DNA from: CAZVYJ01 sp964631565
GTDB taxonomy: Bacteria; Planctomycetota; Phycisphaerae; SM23-33
Direction of reading: 5' to 3'
Length of the DNA: 64,000 nt
Assembly (NCBI GenBank): GCA_964631565.1
Contig: CAZVYJ010000006.1
Coordinates: 22,662-86,661 of the forward strand
Made by a program: the position numbers and the translations under genes. The notes beneath the pieces were generated by a model, which had not been told where the DNA came from, made no database searches, and saw nothing but the letters and a program-made list of their open reading frames with translations. Below are positions 1 to 9,305 of the stretch, one piece after another. Position 1 is the first letter of the stretch; every line of letters begins with the position of its first letter.

Positions 1-670
1 GTTCATGCTTGTCGAGATCGCCCGGCGTGAGGCGCCAGCAATCGTAGTCGCTCGGCAGGCAGACCATCGCGTATGCAAGCTCGGCCTCGCGTGCGAGCTT
101 CGCTTCCGGCATTGCCGTCATGCCGATGAGATCGCCGCCCCAGAGGCGGTGCATCTCGCTTTCGGCGCGGGTGGAGAAGGCCGGGCCTTCCATGCAGACA
201 TACGTTCCGCCGTCATGCACGGTGGTGCTCACCGCGTCGGCACAGCCGAGCAGATGTTCGCGAAGAACCGGACAGAACGGTGTGGCAAATTCCGTATGAG
301 CCGCAAAAAAATCATCAAAGAACGTCGGCGTGCGACGATACGTCTTGTCGATTATCTGGTCGGGAATAACCAGGTGCTTTGGAGCGATATCCTCTCTAAG
401 CGACCCGACCGCCCCGGATGCGATTACATGCGTACATCCCAGCGCCTTGAGCGCGTAAATGTTGGCGCGATAGTTGACCATCGAGGGGTGAATGGTGTGG
501 CCGGGCCCGTGGCGGTTGATAATCGCGATTTCCGTGCCTTTCCAGCAGCCCTGGATTATTTCATCGGACGGCTCGCCGAACGGCGTGTCCATTTTCACTT
601 TTTTGCCGGATTCGCTGGAGCAAAGTGCATCCCCCAGGCCGCTGCCGCCTATAATGCCGACTTTCGCCAT
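1..670 (-). CDS. mtnP: S-methyl-5'-thioadenosine phosphorylase, 3' end cut by window edge
   Basis: Reading the minus strand from the ATG at 670 gives about 223 residues with no stop before the window edge, so the C-terminus is missing. It begins MAKVGIIGGSGL, the phosphate-binding start of the PNP/MTAP family. NRHGPGHTIHPSMVNYRAN, CMEGPAFSTRAE and MTAMPEAKLAREAELAYA follow, then SDYDCW, which is typical of MTAP rather than purine nucleoside phosphorylase. The family splits methylthioadenosine with phosphate into adenine and methylthioribose-1-phosphate (cytosolic methionine salvage). The gene lies 64 nt downstream of the AsmA-like gene on the same strand and may be the distal gene of that operon. 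A long open frame on the plus strand here is its antisense shadow. Confidence 0.9.
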   Translation of the reverse strand, partial: MAKVGIIGGSGLGDALCSSESGKKVKMDTPFGEPSDEIIQGCWKGTEIAIINRHGPGHTIHPSMVNYRANIYALKALGCTHVIASGAVGSLREDIAPKHLVIPDQIIDKTYRRTPTFFDDFFAAHTEFATPFCPVLREHLLGCADAVSTTVHDGGTYVCMEGPAFSTRAESEMHRLWGGDLIGMTAMPEAKLAREAELAYAMVCLPSDYDCWRLTPGDLDKHE

Positions 671-734
671 TTAAACGAACTCCTTTCGTATATAACACCC
701 CGCATCACCGTCGCGGAGCATGTGAAACCTACTG

Positions 735-3700
735 CTATTCCTCTTCAATTGAAGGGCTGACGAGTCTGCGCAGCGCCTCGTCCAGGCTTCGCAGGGAAAC
801 GCTGCGCCGCTTCGGATTGGCAACCGTGCCCGTAACCTGTATTTCAAGCAGCTCGCGCAGAATCGGTTCGAGCAGTTCTTCCGCCAGCGCCGGCAGCCGC
901 GGCACCTTGCCCGGAGGCCCGGCAAGGAAGTTAAGGTTCAGGCTCTGCGTGCGGGTATTGACCGTTCCGGAACCGACAACCGACAGCGCCGAACCGCTGA
1001 GGAATATCTCGTTGAAAATAAGCTTGTCGCCGAGCAGTTCGTAGCGGACTTCGCCCTCGTCGAAAGCCTCTTTGCTGGGCATGGCAAGGTAGACGACATT
1101 CAGCGCCCCGAGCATGACAGGCAGTTTGTACATTTTGCCTTTTTCGATCTTGAGCACACCCTTGGCCCGCCGCTTGGTGGGATCGTTGCCGATGGTGGTG
1201 AACTCCACCGTGCCGGTCAGAAGGCCTTTTACGTCGGGCCGCTTTTTCAGGTCGGGAATGCTCGCGGCGATAAGCTCTTCAAGCTTGATGTTCTCGATGT
1301 CCAGGCGCAGGCCGTACTGAACCGGGTCTCCGAGCCGCACATGCACCAGCCCGGCCAGCCTGCCGCCGTGCAACTTGCCGGAAAGATCCTCAAACTGAAG
1401 CAGCGTGCTGCGTGAATTTTTGATAAACCGCCCTTCGAGATCCGTTATCGTGTGGTCGCCCACTTTAATCTTGTCGAACGCCATGTCCGCTTTGACCGCG
1501 ACGCCTTCGGACGACCTGGCGAACGAACCTTCGATGGTGCCTGTAAGTTTTTCGGTGGACAGTCCGATGTCAATCGACGCATCGGCGAGTTTGACTTTTC
1601 CGTGCATGCTCCAGGTGACATCGTAATCTTCAGCTTCTATCGGCTGGGTCGCGGAAACCGCGACTTCGGTCTTTTTCTCGACCAGAGGCCTGCGTGCGAA
1701 AAGGAACTTGGAAATATCGATATCGCATTTCCCGCCCGGTTTGAACCGCTTCTTGAGCACGTCGAACTCTTCGGGAAGCGAGTCGAGCAGCTCTCGCGTT
1801 ATCGGAATTTCTGTTCCCACAAACGACAGTTCAGCCCACTGCTTGTCTTCGCTTGAAATAATCCTGCCGTCCAGCGTCACCGTCATGTTGCCAGATGCAG
1901 CGGACACTTTTCTAAGCTCGATCCGCCCCGGTCTGATTATCGCCTTGCCTGTGATATTGCGAAACTCGAACGGAAGATGTTTGTACTTGAGGCTCATCTC
2001 CGTCGGTTCGACGAGCAGGCTGTAGTCAAGCTCGCCCGGATTCTCCGGCGAGTTGCGCTGGACCGAGAGGACCATGTCCGCCCGCCCGGTCGGCGAAAGG
2101 TCTTCCCACAGCTGTCTGGAGTTCGGCGGCAACGCGACTTTGAAAGCCTCGTCGAGCACTACATTGGTGGCCTCGACGTTCATGTCCATTCCCAGTGTGT
2201 TGCCGCCGGTAAACAGCAGTCCGCCGGCGATTATCTTGGTGTTTTCGTGCCGTCCCTCGAGATTTTCGACAATGATGCGCTGCGGCTCTATTGTAAGTGC
2301 GCCGGAGGCGTCGGTTACTTCGTAAGGGAACATGTCCAGGACGAAACGAACATCCTTCAGGGCGACCTTGATGCTGTAATTCAGCGATTCGCCCGGCTGC
2401 TGAGTTACCTTGGCGTTAACACTCTCAGCCAGTCCTGACGCGCTGAGCGATTTGTACGCAGAACGACTTGATTCGGGAATCGCCTGCTCCAGGCGTTCGT
2501 CAAGCGGCAGATTCGACGCGTCGATCGTCAGGTCCACGCTGGTTTCGTCGTCGCCGGCATTTTCTATAACGCCGTTAATACTGCACTTCGTGCTGCCGCG
2601 GGAACCTTTGATCGAATTAATTGCGATTTTGTCGTCGTCGACGCGAATCTGTCCGACCACGTGTTCCACACGGTAAGGAAAGCCTGCATAGGCAAAGGCC
2701 ATGCCGCCGTCAGCCGTAATGGTAATATGCGACCGCCCCGACTGGCCGGGCCTGCGGTAGTATCTTAAAGCGACCGACGCCTGCCCGCTGGGGCTAAGCT
2801 CGTTCCACATGGAGAGGTAGCCGGGCGGCAGGGCTTTCCGCAGGTTCTCGTCGAACGACACATGCTCCGCCATTACGGTGACATCATAAGGCTCGCCCGA
2901 CGCCAGCGAGAGCTGCCCGCTGGCCTCGAATCGCGCATCGCCCCGTCGGCCCGTAACGTCCTTGAAACTGACCTTGTCGGCTGTGAAATTAATCTGTCCC
3001 CTTACGTCTTCCAGCCTGTAAGGCAGCTCCTTGTAGGTTATCGCATCGCCTTCGAGATCGGCTGAACCGGAATACAGCACCTTGCCGTTATCGAGGCGCT
3101 TTATTTTGACGCGGATGGTCATCGGACCTTCAGGATTAAACGTATCCCGGATATCGCGAAGTATGTCGGCCATCATGCCACGGGCGTGCTCAGCTATCGG
3201 AAGCGGCATCTGTATGCTGCTGCAGACAAGTTCTATTTCAAGCGGGCTGTTGGTGTCAAAGCCCATATACCGGCCGGATGATATGCTGACAGTGGCGTTC
3301 TCCATGTCCTTGAAGCGGCCGACAATGTTTTTCAGCGTCACGCCGTCTTCGTCGAAAGCCAGCACGCCGTTGACGCCGGTGAGAGCAAGCCCGTCGCCGG
3401 AATCAGAATCTTCAAACGACAGCGGCAGCGTCGCCGACATGTTGTTGAGCTTTACCTCATAGATATCCTTACCCGACGGCAACTGCTTGCTCTCTATTTC
3501 CCAGCCTGCCGAAATCCTGAAACGTTCCAGCCATTCACTGTACTTCTGGGGCAAAGCCCCGCTTATGCTCTCCGTACTGCCGCCGCCGCTTATCAATTTC
3601 AGCTTGCCGTCGGCAAGATTCCAGTCGAACGTCAGCCGGACCGGCTCCTGGTGACCTTCCTTCTTCTCGTCGAACATCACCTTGTAAGACATTGCATCGG

Positions 3701-4307
3701 AAGGCTCCATCACGAGGTCAACGTGGTTTTCCTTGGTCAATGTGCGAACGTCGCCTACAACCCTGGAGAACCGCAGAGTGCCCTTACGAACACTTATTGT
3801 CGGCAGCTCCACCGGTTCGGAAGACGTCGGGGCCTCGCCGGTGCCTCTGACGGATTCAAAGTATTTCTGGGCAGGGTAAAAGTTATTCACCGCGTCATGG
3901 TCGATCTGCACTTCCGGCTCGTCGCAGACAATTCTCGTCGGATGCACCTGTCCGGTGGCAATAAGAGACCATGGTTTATGCTCCAGACTTACCGTCCTGG
4001 CCTGGAAGAATGGGTGCTTCGGATTGTCGCTCGGCAGCGAAACGGTCACGCCGTTAAGCTTTATGTCTCCGAAAAGGTTGAACTCCGCGCTGCGGATGCT
4101 CACCGAGCCGCCGGTCAGTTCCGTGAGATACTGTTTGGCGAGTTTCCTGACACGGTTGCCGTCGGTGACGTAGTGGTAGCCATACGCCAGAACAACCAGC
4201 AGCACAAGCAGCAGAATTCCCAGGCCGCGCCGGCGAGGCGAGATATAACGCCAGAATCGCCGGCGACGCCGAGGCAGATGCTCACTGATTGCTCTGAAAA
4301 TTCGCAT
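735..4307 (-). CDS. AsmA-like large envelope protein with internal repeats
   Basis: 1190 aa. A basic N-terminus (RRRRRFWR) precedes one membrane anchor at about residues 28-47; the rest is beta-rich and probably periplasmic. The last quarter, about residues 990-1120, looks like the AsmA C-terminal domain, including KGVLKIEKGKMYKLPVMLG and a closing GSGTVNTRTQSLNL stretch. Between about residues 375 and 840 I see four degenerate repeats of about 115-120 residues, each with an LSPSG-like segment followed by an FPY..V...G.I-like segment. AsmA/TamB/YhdP relatives are linked to outer-membrane assembly or phospholipid transport; which role applies here is unknown. The gene starts 20 nt after the UvrC-like gene ends, suggesting one transcript. 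Confidence 0.75.
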   Translation of the reverse strand: MRIFRAISEHLPRRRRRFWRYISPRRRGLGILLLVLLVVLAYGYHYVTDGNRVRKLAKQYLTELTGGSVSIRSAEFNLFGDIKLNGVTVSLPSDNPKHPFFQARTVSLEHKPWSLIATGQVHPTRIVCDEPEVQIDHDAVNNFYPAQKYFESVRGTGEAPTSSEPVELPTISVRKGTLRFSRVVGDVRTLTKENHVDLVMEPSDAMSYKVMFDEKKEGHQEPVRLTFDWNLADGKLKLISGGGSTESISGALPQKYSEWLERFRISAGWEIESKQLPSGKDIYEVKLNNMSATLPLSFEDSDSGDGLALTGVNGVLAFDEDGVTLKNIVGRFKDMENATVSISSGRYMGFDTNSPLEIELVCSSIQMPLPIAEHARGMMADILRDIRDTFNPEGPMTIRVKIKRLDNGKVLYSGSADLEGDAITYKELPYRLEDVRGQINFTADKVSFKDVTGRRGDARFEASGQLSLASGEPYDVTVMAEHVSFDENLRKALPPGYLSMWNELSPSGQASVALRYYRRPGQSGRSHITITADGGMAFAYAGFPYRVEHVVGQIRVDDDKIAINSIKGSRGSTKCSINGVIENAGDDETSVDLTIDASNLPLDERLEQAIPESSRSAYKSLSASGLAESVNAKVTQQPGESLNYSIKVALKDVRFVLDMFPYEVTDASGALTIEPQRIIVENLEGRHENTKIIAGGLLFTGGNTLGMDMNVEATNVVLDEAFKVALPPNSRQLWEDLSPTGRADMVLSVQRNSPENPGELDYSLLVEPTEMSLKYKHLPFEFRNITGKAIIRPGRIELRKVSAASGNMTVTLDGRIISSEDKQWAELSFVGTEIPITRELLDSLPEEFDVLKKRFKPGGKCDIDISKFLFARRPLVEKKTEVAVSATQPIEAEDYDVTWSMHGKVKLADASIDIGLSTEKLTGTIEGSFARSSEGVAVKADMAFDKIKVGDHTITDLEGRFIKNSRSTLLQFEDLSGKLHGGRLAGLVHVRLGDPVQYGLRLDIENIKLEELIAASIPDLKKRPDVKGLLTGTVEFTTIGNDPTKRRAKGVLKIEKGKMYKLPVMLGALNVVYLAMPSKEAFDEGEVRYELLGDKLIFNEIFLSGSALSVVGSGTVNTRTQSLNLNFLAGPPGKVPRLPALAEELLEPILRELLEIQVTGTVANPKRRSVSLRSLDEALRRLVSPSIEEE

Positions 4308-4327
4308 AATAGCCCGTACAGCAGCCT

Positions 4328-5560
4328 TTACAGTTTGGTCCGGTCATTATAACCATTATTGGAGGCATCTTGCGATGGGTCACTCTGAGACTTTTTCCGC
4401 CCGGACCGTCTTGCCTCCCGCAGATGAAGCAGACCGGCAGCGTCGTTAACGGAGTCCGACAGCACATCTTCAGTCAGTTCATCGCTCCAGTGAATTATCA
4501 AACCGCTTCGTTCTGGTCCGGCGAAAAGATAATGCGAAACAAGCCCCGCCGTCCACAGTTCCGCCTCGCCGAAGCTGTGATGCTCACCGATGAACCTGGC
4601 CATGCGGCGGATAACCTGCCGCAACTGGGCCTTTTTAAGCGGAAAGTCCAGCGGCTTTACCGACTCGACAAAACCCCGGTCCACCAGAAAAATTTTCGCC
4701 TGCTGGTGATTGGCGCCGCTTTGGACAAATATGAAACGGAACTTGTCCGCGGGCGCGACGTGACGGAATGCCTCCTTGTCGAACTCGGCAAGCCGGTCGA
4801 GCCGAACTTTTAGGCCGGCCGCCCGCTCAAACTCCAGCTTCTTCGACGCTTGCTGCATTTTTTCGACGATAGCTCCCCTGGCTTCCGCCCTGTCGCCGGC
4901 TGCGAAGGCGGCTGCACCGGCGACCACCCGGCGATATTCAGCCATGGATATGCTGCCGTCGCATGGGCATAAACAACGGTCCATCTCGGCATACGCGCAC
5001 CGCTGGCCGTGCGGACTTTTCCGCAAACACTGCGGATCGCGACAGAGATTGAACGCATCGTTCAGCATTTCCACGAACCGCTCAGCCGACTGGGCGCCGG
5101 AAAACGGGCCCACGCATAACCCGGCTTTCGAGAACGCATCGCGGGTTCGCTGAAAATACGGAAATTCCGACTCGGCATCAACGTGGACGAACCAGGCAGG
5201 CTTGTATGCCAGCAGCGAAGTATACTCATCCGGCCAGACCTGTTTCGCCAGCTTCAGAAACTCCAGGTCCGTCTCGAAGTGGCCGTGAGTCAGCTTCCAC
5301 AGGACTTTTCGCGTGATTTCCTGGAGATTCGGAATGTGACGGCGCTCCTCGGCGTCCGGATTACGCATGCGGTTCCGCAGGCGGGCGCGTATATCGGCCG
5401 CAGGAAGCAGCACGATGGGCCTGTCCGAATCGGCAAGCAGTAAAAAAACGCCGCGCTTGGCGGGGATTGAGCTGAGTTGTTCGTCAGTAATCGGCGAGAC
5501 AAGCTGCATCTCGCCGTCAAAATTCCTCTTCCGGTCTGGCATAATCAGGCTTACAGCCAC
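4328..5560 (-). CDS. Orphan UvrC-like protein lacking the C-terminal nuclease half
   Basis: Up to 410 aa. Residues about 30-95 (AKRGVFLLLADSDRPIVLL...RARLRNRM) look like a GIY-YIG fold without its signature tyrosines. Near 175-205 there is a UvrC-style cysteine cluster, with CRDPQC and later RCAYAEMDRCLCPC. A UVR motif (QQASKKLEFERAAGLKVRLDRL region) follows near 230-260. Full UvrC is about 600 aa with an RNase H-like nuclease and helix-hairpin-helix domains, both absent here. DNA-repair incision is therefore doubtful; a UvrB-binding or regulatory role is possible. Start is uncertain: the GTG at 5560 overlaps the fabZ stop, and an ATG at 5542 would give MPDRKRNFDG. The tight overlap with fabZ indicates co-transcription. 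Confidence 0.7.
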   Translation of the reverse strand: MAVSLIMPDRKRNFDGEMQLVSPITDEQLSSIPAKRGVFLLLADSDRPIVLLPAADIRARLRNRMRNPDAEERRHIPNLQEITRKVLWKLTHGHFETDLEFLKLAKQVWPDEYTSLLAYKPAWFVHVDAESEFPYFQRTRDAFSKAGLCVGPFSGAQSAERFVEMLNDAFNLCRDPQCLRKSPHGQRCAYAEMDRCLCPCDGSISMAEYRRVVAGAAAFAAGDRAEARGAIVEKMQQASKKLEFERAAGLKVRLDRLAEFDKEAFRHVAPADKFRFIFVQSGANHQQAKIFLVDRGFVESVKPLDFPLKKAQLRQVIRRMARFIGEHHSFGEAELWTAGLVSHYLFAGPERSGLIIHWSDELTEDVLSDSVNDAAGLLHLREARRSGRKKSQSDPSQDASNNGYNDRTKL

Positions 5561-6024
5561 ATGCCGGTGATCCTTCCCTCAAATACCATCTCCCCGTTGA
5601 CGAATCCCTGCGTATCGCCGACGCACTGGCGGGTCTGCATCTTCACCATTTTGCCGATCATGACGATTTTCTGTCCCGGCTTGACGGTGCCGCGAAACTT
5701 CACGTCATCCACGCTGGCGAAACCAAGGAAGCCTTTGCCCGGCAAGGCGGTCATGGCGTAGTAGCTGACAAGCTGGGCGGCGGTCTCTATCATCAGCACG
5801 CCGGGAAACAGCGGCCTGCCCGGAATATGCCCGCGAACCCAGAATTCGTCTTCCTTAATGTCACGAAGGCCGGCGATTTCGAATTTGTCGTAATTTATGT
5901 AGTAAATGCCGTCGAGCTGCTGAAACTCAAAACGATGCGGATTGACCTTCTGGATGCCTTCGCGGTCAACAATTACCTTGCCGGTGTCAATTTCGGAGAT
6001 ATCGAACAACATTCTGGGAGGCAT
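5551..6024 (-). CDS. fabZ: FabZ-type 3-hydroxyacyl-ACP dehydratase (hotdog fold)
   Basis: 157 aa, the normal single-hotdog length. The segment HIPGRPLFPGVLMIETAAQ matches the FabZ active-site helix region HFPG.P.MPGVL..EA.AQ, with the catalytic His and Glu both present. The family dehydrates 3-hydroxyacyl-ACP in fatty-acid elongation in the cytosol. The N-terminus MPPRMLFDISEIDTGKVIVD is longer than in minimal FabZ. An AGGAAAG-like ribosome site lies upstream. Its stop overlaps the GTG start of the UvrC-like gene by 10 nt. Confidence 0.85.
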   Translation of the reverse strand: MPPRMLFDISEIDTGKVIVDREGIQKVNPHRFEFQQLDGIYYINYDKFEIAGLRDIKEDEFWVRGHIPGRPLFPGVLMIETAAQLVSYYAMTALPGKGFLGFASVDDVKFRGTVKPGQKIVMIGKMVKMQTRQCVGDTQGFVNGEMVFEGRITGMWL

Positions 6025-6146
6025 ACTTATACTTCTTTCCTGTGCAAATGAATAATATCAACTAATAAACACAACCATGCCGCCCCGTAGGGGCAGGGTT
6101 TTATATACTCTTCTCGCAAACCGGACAAGTTTCAGGAGGCAAACCG

Positions 6147-6320
6147 TCAGGCGGTTTCCCGCGATTGAAGGACCGCTTCGCGGACTTCCTGGCAGGCTTT
6201 CTTTATCTCCTGCATCTGTTTGCGGACGCGGGTTCCGGCCGCCTTGTTTCCGCCTTCGAATTTGGCCATGTCTTCTTCAACACCGGTTACCAACTGTTTA
6301 AGCCGTTCAAACTGTTCCAT
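6147..6320 (-). CDS. Small histone H1/Hc1-like protein
   Basis: 57 aa, MEQFERLKQLVTGVEEDM then AKFEGGNKAAGTRVRKQM and QEIKKACQEVREAVLQ. The FEGGNKAAGTRVRKQMQEIK block is the recognisable core of the chlamydial Hc1/histone-like family also seen in planctomycetes and Bacteroidetes. It is predicted to be helical and may bind nucleic acid, although the lysine-rich tail of chlamydial Hc1 is absent. I chose the ATG at 6320 because an AGGGG lies 8 nt upstream; the in-frame ATG at 6326 would leave only 2 nt. It sits between the VWA gene and fabZ on the same strand. Confidence 0.8.
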   Translation of the reverse strand: MEQFERLKQLVTGVEEDMAKFEGGNKAAGTRVRKQMQEIKKACQEVREAVLQSRETA

Positions 6321-6395
6321 AGTCATTGCCCCTATAAGGTAGTTATGACGTCGCCGGACACGGTATCAGCCTTCTTGTCCACGGTCAATGACAAA

Positions 6396-8525
6396 TCATT
6401 TTCCCCCCGTCGCCGAAAATCCTGTCTGGCTGCCCCGCCTGTAAAACCTGTTGGCGAAAAACGATTCTCCCGCAATCAACGCTATGAGCACCAGCAGAAT
6501 CGGCAAAGAAAGGTCCGCTGGAGTCTCCCTGCCGCCGGCAAGAGCCGCCCTGGCTGCGTCAGAAGTTATAACTACCTGTTCATCAGGGAAATACCGACGT
6601 AACACTTCCTCATCAACACCACTTAAATCGCTTTCGGCCGGGTGCATGTTCACGCTGAAGCTGACATTCTGCCTCTTGCCGCCGGCGGTAAACACCACCG
6701 TCCAATGCCCCAGCCGGTCAACCGGAAAAGTTATCGTTCTCTCTTTCGAGTCGGGGATAACCGGCGTTTCATGATCCTCGCCGGGTCTTCTCACCGCAGC
6801 AGCGGCGACAGCCATGTTGCGGGGCAGTTTCAGCGTGACAACCTGACCCCAGTTATACGGGCCGGGCAGTTCCCCTCGCGCCAGAATCGCCTCGGCCGTG
6901 CAGCGGGCTAATATCGGCAGATGCGGATTCTCCCACGCAACAAGGTTGGAATACTCGCGGCCTAGTGTCATGTTCCAGAACAGCACCACCCCGTCGCCCG
7001 TTTTCCGCTGCACGATGGCCGGCGTTCCGTCTGCGTACTTCAGCAGCACTTCGCTCTGCGGCGCCAGCGAATCGATAGCCAGCCTCAAGCTGCAATGCAA
7101 TTGCGACAGCGGAGGATTTTCCTCACCGGCAAACACGCTCAACATCGGATGACTGCCCGAAGCATCCTCCAGCGCGACCGGTTGTTCGAGCTGTTCCAGC
7201 GACTTCGGCGAAACCGGCAGAATCTGCCGGGCTGCTCGGGTGTTCATAGCCTGTGATGAAATAAACGGCCCGGCGACAATCCACACGCAGCCTCCGCGGC
7301 GAACATAATTCTCCAGCCGCTGCCACTGCTGATCGCCCAGCGACGCCGTACCGGCAAGCATGATGATTTCAAAATCATCCGGCTGTATCTCACCGAGCCT
7401 GCCGGCGGTGATTGTGGTTTTTGCCAGCCAGCCCGACCCGCCGGACGGTGAAACGGCGTTGCCCATGAAGTGGCTGGTCTTGTCTTCCTGCTCCACCGTC
7501 GAATCGCTTCGCACTATCAGCATCCGCGCCGGCGGTGAAACGTTTATGGTAAAGTACCGCACATTGTCCAATTGCATGGGATCAGGGTAATCGAGTATTA
7601 CACGACCGTTCAGAAAACCCTCCCGCTGAGGGCGGATGGGAATTTTAAGCGACGCCGTCGCATCCTTGCGCATGACAACTGTCCGTTCGTCCACGGCTGC
7701 ACCGTCAAGTTCGACCCGCAGCGTCGGTTCAGCTGAAAGGTGACTGCCGGCAAGCACGGCGGAAATAACATCCTCCGAGCCGAGTGACATCGAAGTACGC
7801 GGCAGGTTCAGCGGCGCGAGAACCAGGTTCGAACGTTCGCCGCTTTCGCCGCAGCGAAGAATGGTGAAGTTCACATCCTCCGCGCCGGCGAGAGAACTCA
7901 TCTCACGCCATCCCTGTCCGGTCATGTCTGAAACAATATAAATTTCCTTGCGCTGTTCCTGAATATCAGCCAGCAGTTTCACGGCATTGGCGAGCGACTT
8001 CGCAACCGAACAGTCCGCGCCTGTCTGCGGCACACTGAGAATCTGCTGAGCGACCAGTTTGCGATCGCCGACAAAGCCGGGAATCTCCATCGGCGACGAC
8101 GCCGACAGCACGGCCACTCGCGAACCGGACGGCAATGATTCGACGACATCGATAGCCAGTTCCTTGCCTCGCTCAAGCATGGGCTGACCCTGATAATCAA
8201 AACACATCGACCCGCTGTTATCGATTACGACAACCGCATAGGCCGGCTGCCTGCTCCGTTTCGCGCCGCCGAAAACATCGGACTGCCCGCGTGCAATAAG
8301 CACAGCTATCATCACAATTGTCGCTATTCTCATGCCCAGCAATAGCAAGTGTTTAAGTCGCAGTTTGTTGATGGACGCCAGATGGGTTTTCAATACAAAT
8401 CGCATCGCAGGGAACACGATTCGCCGCGGCTTGCTGCGCATGACAAAATGAATGATAACCGGAGCCGCTGCCGCCCCAGCCGCCACCAAAATCAGCGGAA
8501 AAAGAAATGTCACCGCGAGCATCAT
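6396..8525 (-). CDS. BatA-like membrane protein with von Willebrand factor A domain
   Basis: 709 aa. The N-terminus has two membrane segments (about residues 5-28 and 58-80) around SKPRRIVFPAMRFVL, the double-membrane BatA module. A VWA domain follows with the metal-binding motif VVVIDNSGSM at about 98-107. The middle region, with EIIMLAGTASLGDQQWQRLENYVRRG-like sequence, resembles the glutamine-amidotransferase-like domain often fused to such proteins. One more membrane helix lies near the C-terminus (LPILLVLIALIAG). Homologues are often found with MoxR ATPases and are linked to envelope or stress functions; no MoxR gene is in this window. The gene is divergent from the one at 8599. Confidence 0.8.
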   Translation of the reverse strand: MMLAVTFLFPLILVAAGAAAAPVIIHFVMRSKPRRIVFPAMRFVLKTHLASINKLRLKHLLLLGMRIATIVMIAVLIARGQSDVFGGAKRSRQPAYAVVVIDNSGSMCFDYQGQPMLERGKELAIDVVESLPSGSRVAVLSASSPMEIPGFVGDRKLVAQQILSVPQTGADCSVAKSLANAVKLLADIQEQRKEIYIVSDMTGQGWREMSSLAGAEDVNFTILRCGESGERSNLVLAPLNLPRTSMSLGSEDVISAVLAGSHLSAEPTLRVELDGAAVDERTVVMRKDATASLKIPIRPQREGFLNGRVILDYPDPMQLDNVRYFTINVSPPARMLIVRSDSTVEQEDKTSHFMGNAVSPSGGSGWLAKTTITAGRLGEIQPDDFEIIMLAGTASLGDQQWQRLENYVRRGGCVWIVAGPFISSQAMNTRAARQILPVSPKSLEQLEQPVALEDASGSHPMLSVFAGEENPPLSQLHCSLRLAIDSLAPQSEVLLKYADGTPAIVQRKTGDGVVLFWNMTLGREYSNLVAWENPHLPILARCTAEAILARGELPGPYNWGQVVTLKLPRNMAVAAAAVRRPGEDHETPVIPDSKERTITFPVDRLGHWTVVFTAGGKRQNVSFSVNMHPAESDLSGVDEEVLRRYFPDEQVVITSDAARAALAGGRETPADLSLPILLVLIALIAGESFFANRFYRRGSQTGFSATGGK

Positions 8526-8598
8526 CGACTATAAAGAATACAGAGCGGGCTGCGAATTTGCGATGAGAAACCTTCGGCATCAATGAGACAGAACTGAA

Positions 8599-9219
8599 AT
8601 GGCGACCAGTGGAAAAATGAAATACCTCGCCCTGTCCGCAACTGCGGCGGCAGCCGTCGTCGCCGTCGTGCTTGCCGGCGACGATATTCTGTCCAGGGGC
8701 GTCAATCCGCTGGAAAAAGAACAATCCGCCGCCGACCGACTGCCCGGCATCGTCGAACTTTCCGACGGGCGCATCCTGGCCGGGAAAATATACACGACGG
8801 CGGAGAAGCCTTTCTCGGTTTATGTCGCGGCAGAGAAGCGGTGGCGGCGCGTGCCGCTGCCGGCGGTGATGAGCATCACTGCAGTGGTCGTGGAAGAAAA
8901 AATGGAACTCCAGTGGCGATGGAAAGGAATGGGCGAGCCGGAAAAAGTCTACACCGGCAAGAGCTATCCCACTCGCAGGCTGGAATGGAAATTTCGCCTT
9001 GCTGACGGTTCGTGTATTACCGGGGCGGTCAAGGGCCAGCCGATATGGGTCGCCAGCAGCGACGACGATGAAAAGCTCGGCCCGTTTATATTGCACGAGC
9101 GATCAAAAGGCGAAGTCGGCCAGGAACTCAAAGACCTGGTCTATATAAAACGTATCATCATCTCAAAAACGCTGATGGACAAAGTCCTCACCGATCAGGC
9201 CACCGCGAAAAAACACTGA
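8599..9219 (+). CDS. Hypothetical membrane-anchored protein
   Basis: 206 aa, not assigned to a family. A hydrophobic segment at about residues 8-27 (YLALSATAAAAVVAVVLAG) is a likely signal anchor. The remaining body is beta-rich and charged, with IVELSDGRILAGKIYTTAEKPF followed by RRVPLPAVMSI, which resembles planctomycete proteins in which a small barrel handles a 'DG.I..G' motif. It is the only plus-strand gene between 1 and 20 kb and is transcribed away from the VWA gene and toward the first PEP-CTERM terminator, 2 nt past its stop. The opposing long open frame on the minus strand is its shadow. Confidence 0.55.
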   Translation: MATSGKMKYLALSATAAAAVVAVVLAGDDILSRGVNPLEKEQSAADRLPGIVELSDGRILAGKIYTTAEKPFSVYVAAEKRWRRVPLPAVMSITAVVVEEKMELQWRWKGMGEPEKVYTGKSYPTRRLEWKFRLADGSCITGAVKGQPIWVASSDDDEKLGPFILHERSKGEVGQELKDLVYIKRIIISKTLMDKVLTDQATAKKH

Positions 9220-9220
9220 T

Positions 9221-9253
9221 AAAAAAGCGGGCCTCCCCCAAGGGAAGGCCCGC
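9221..9253 (-). terminator. Rho-independent terminator of PEP-CTERM cassette A
   Basis: On the minus strand the stem GCGGGCC / GGCCCGC with an inner CCC/GGG is followed by six T's. It lies 52 nt beyond the stop of the PEP-CTERM gene and 2 nt past the convergent hypothetical gene. Confidence 0.85.
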
Positions 9254-9258
9254 AGCGT

Positions 9259-9282
9259 GCTCAGGAAGAACCATTACTGAGC
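9259..9282 (-). promoter_or_regulatory. Conserved 3'UTR hairpin, cassette A
   Basis: Perfect 6-bp arms GCTCAG and CTGAGC enclose a loop containing GAAGAACC (plus strand). It is the first of five similar elements, each located between a PEP-CTERM stop codon and its terminator. Confidence 0.6.
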
Positions 9283-9305
9283 AAAAAGGTGGTTTTGTTA
9301 CCTCG

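Noticed and set aside
8353..9096. 247-codon minus-strand frame spanning two divergent genes
   Set aside because: Runs antisense through the start of the plus-strand gene and overlaps the VWA gene in another frame; no domain.
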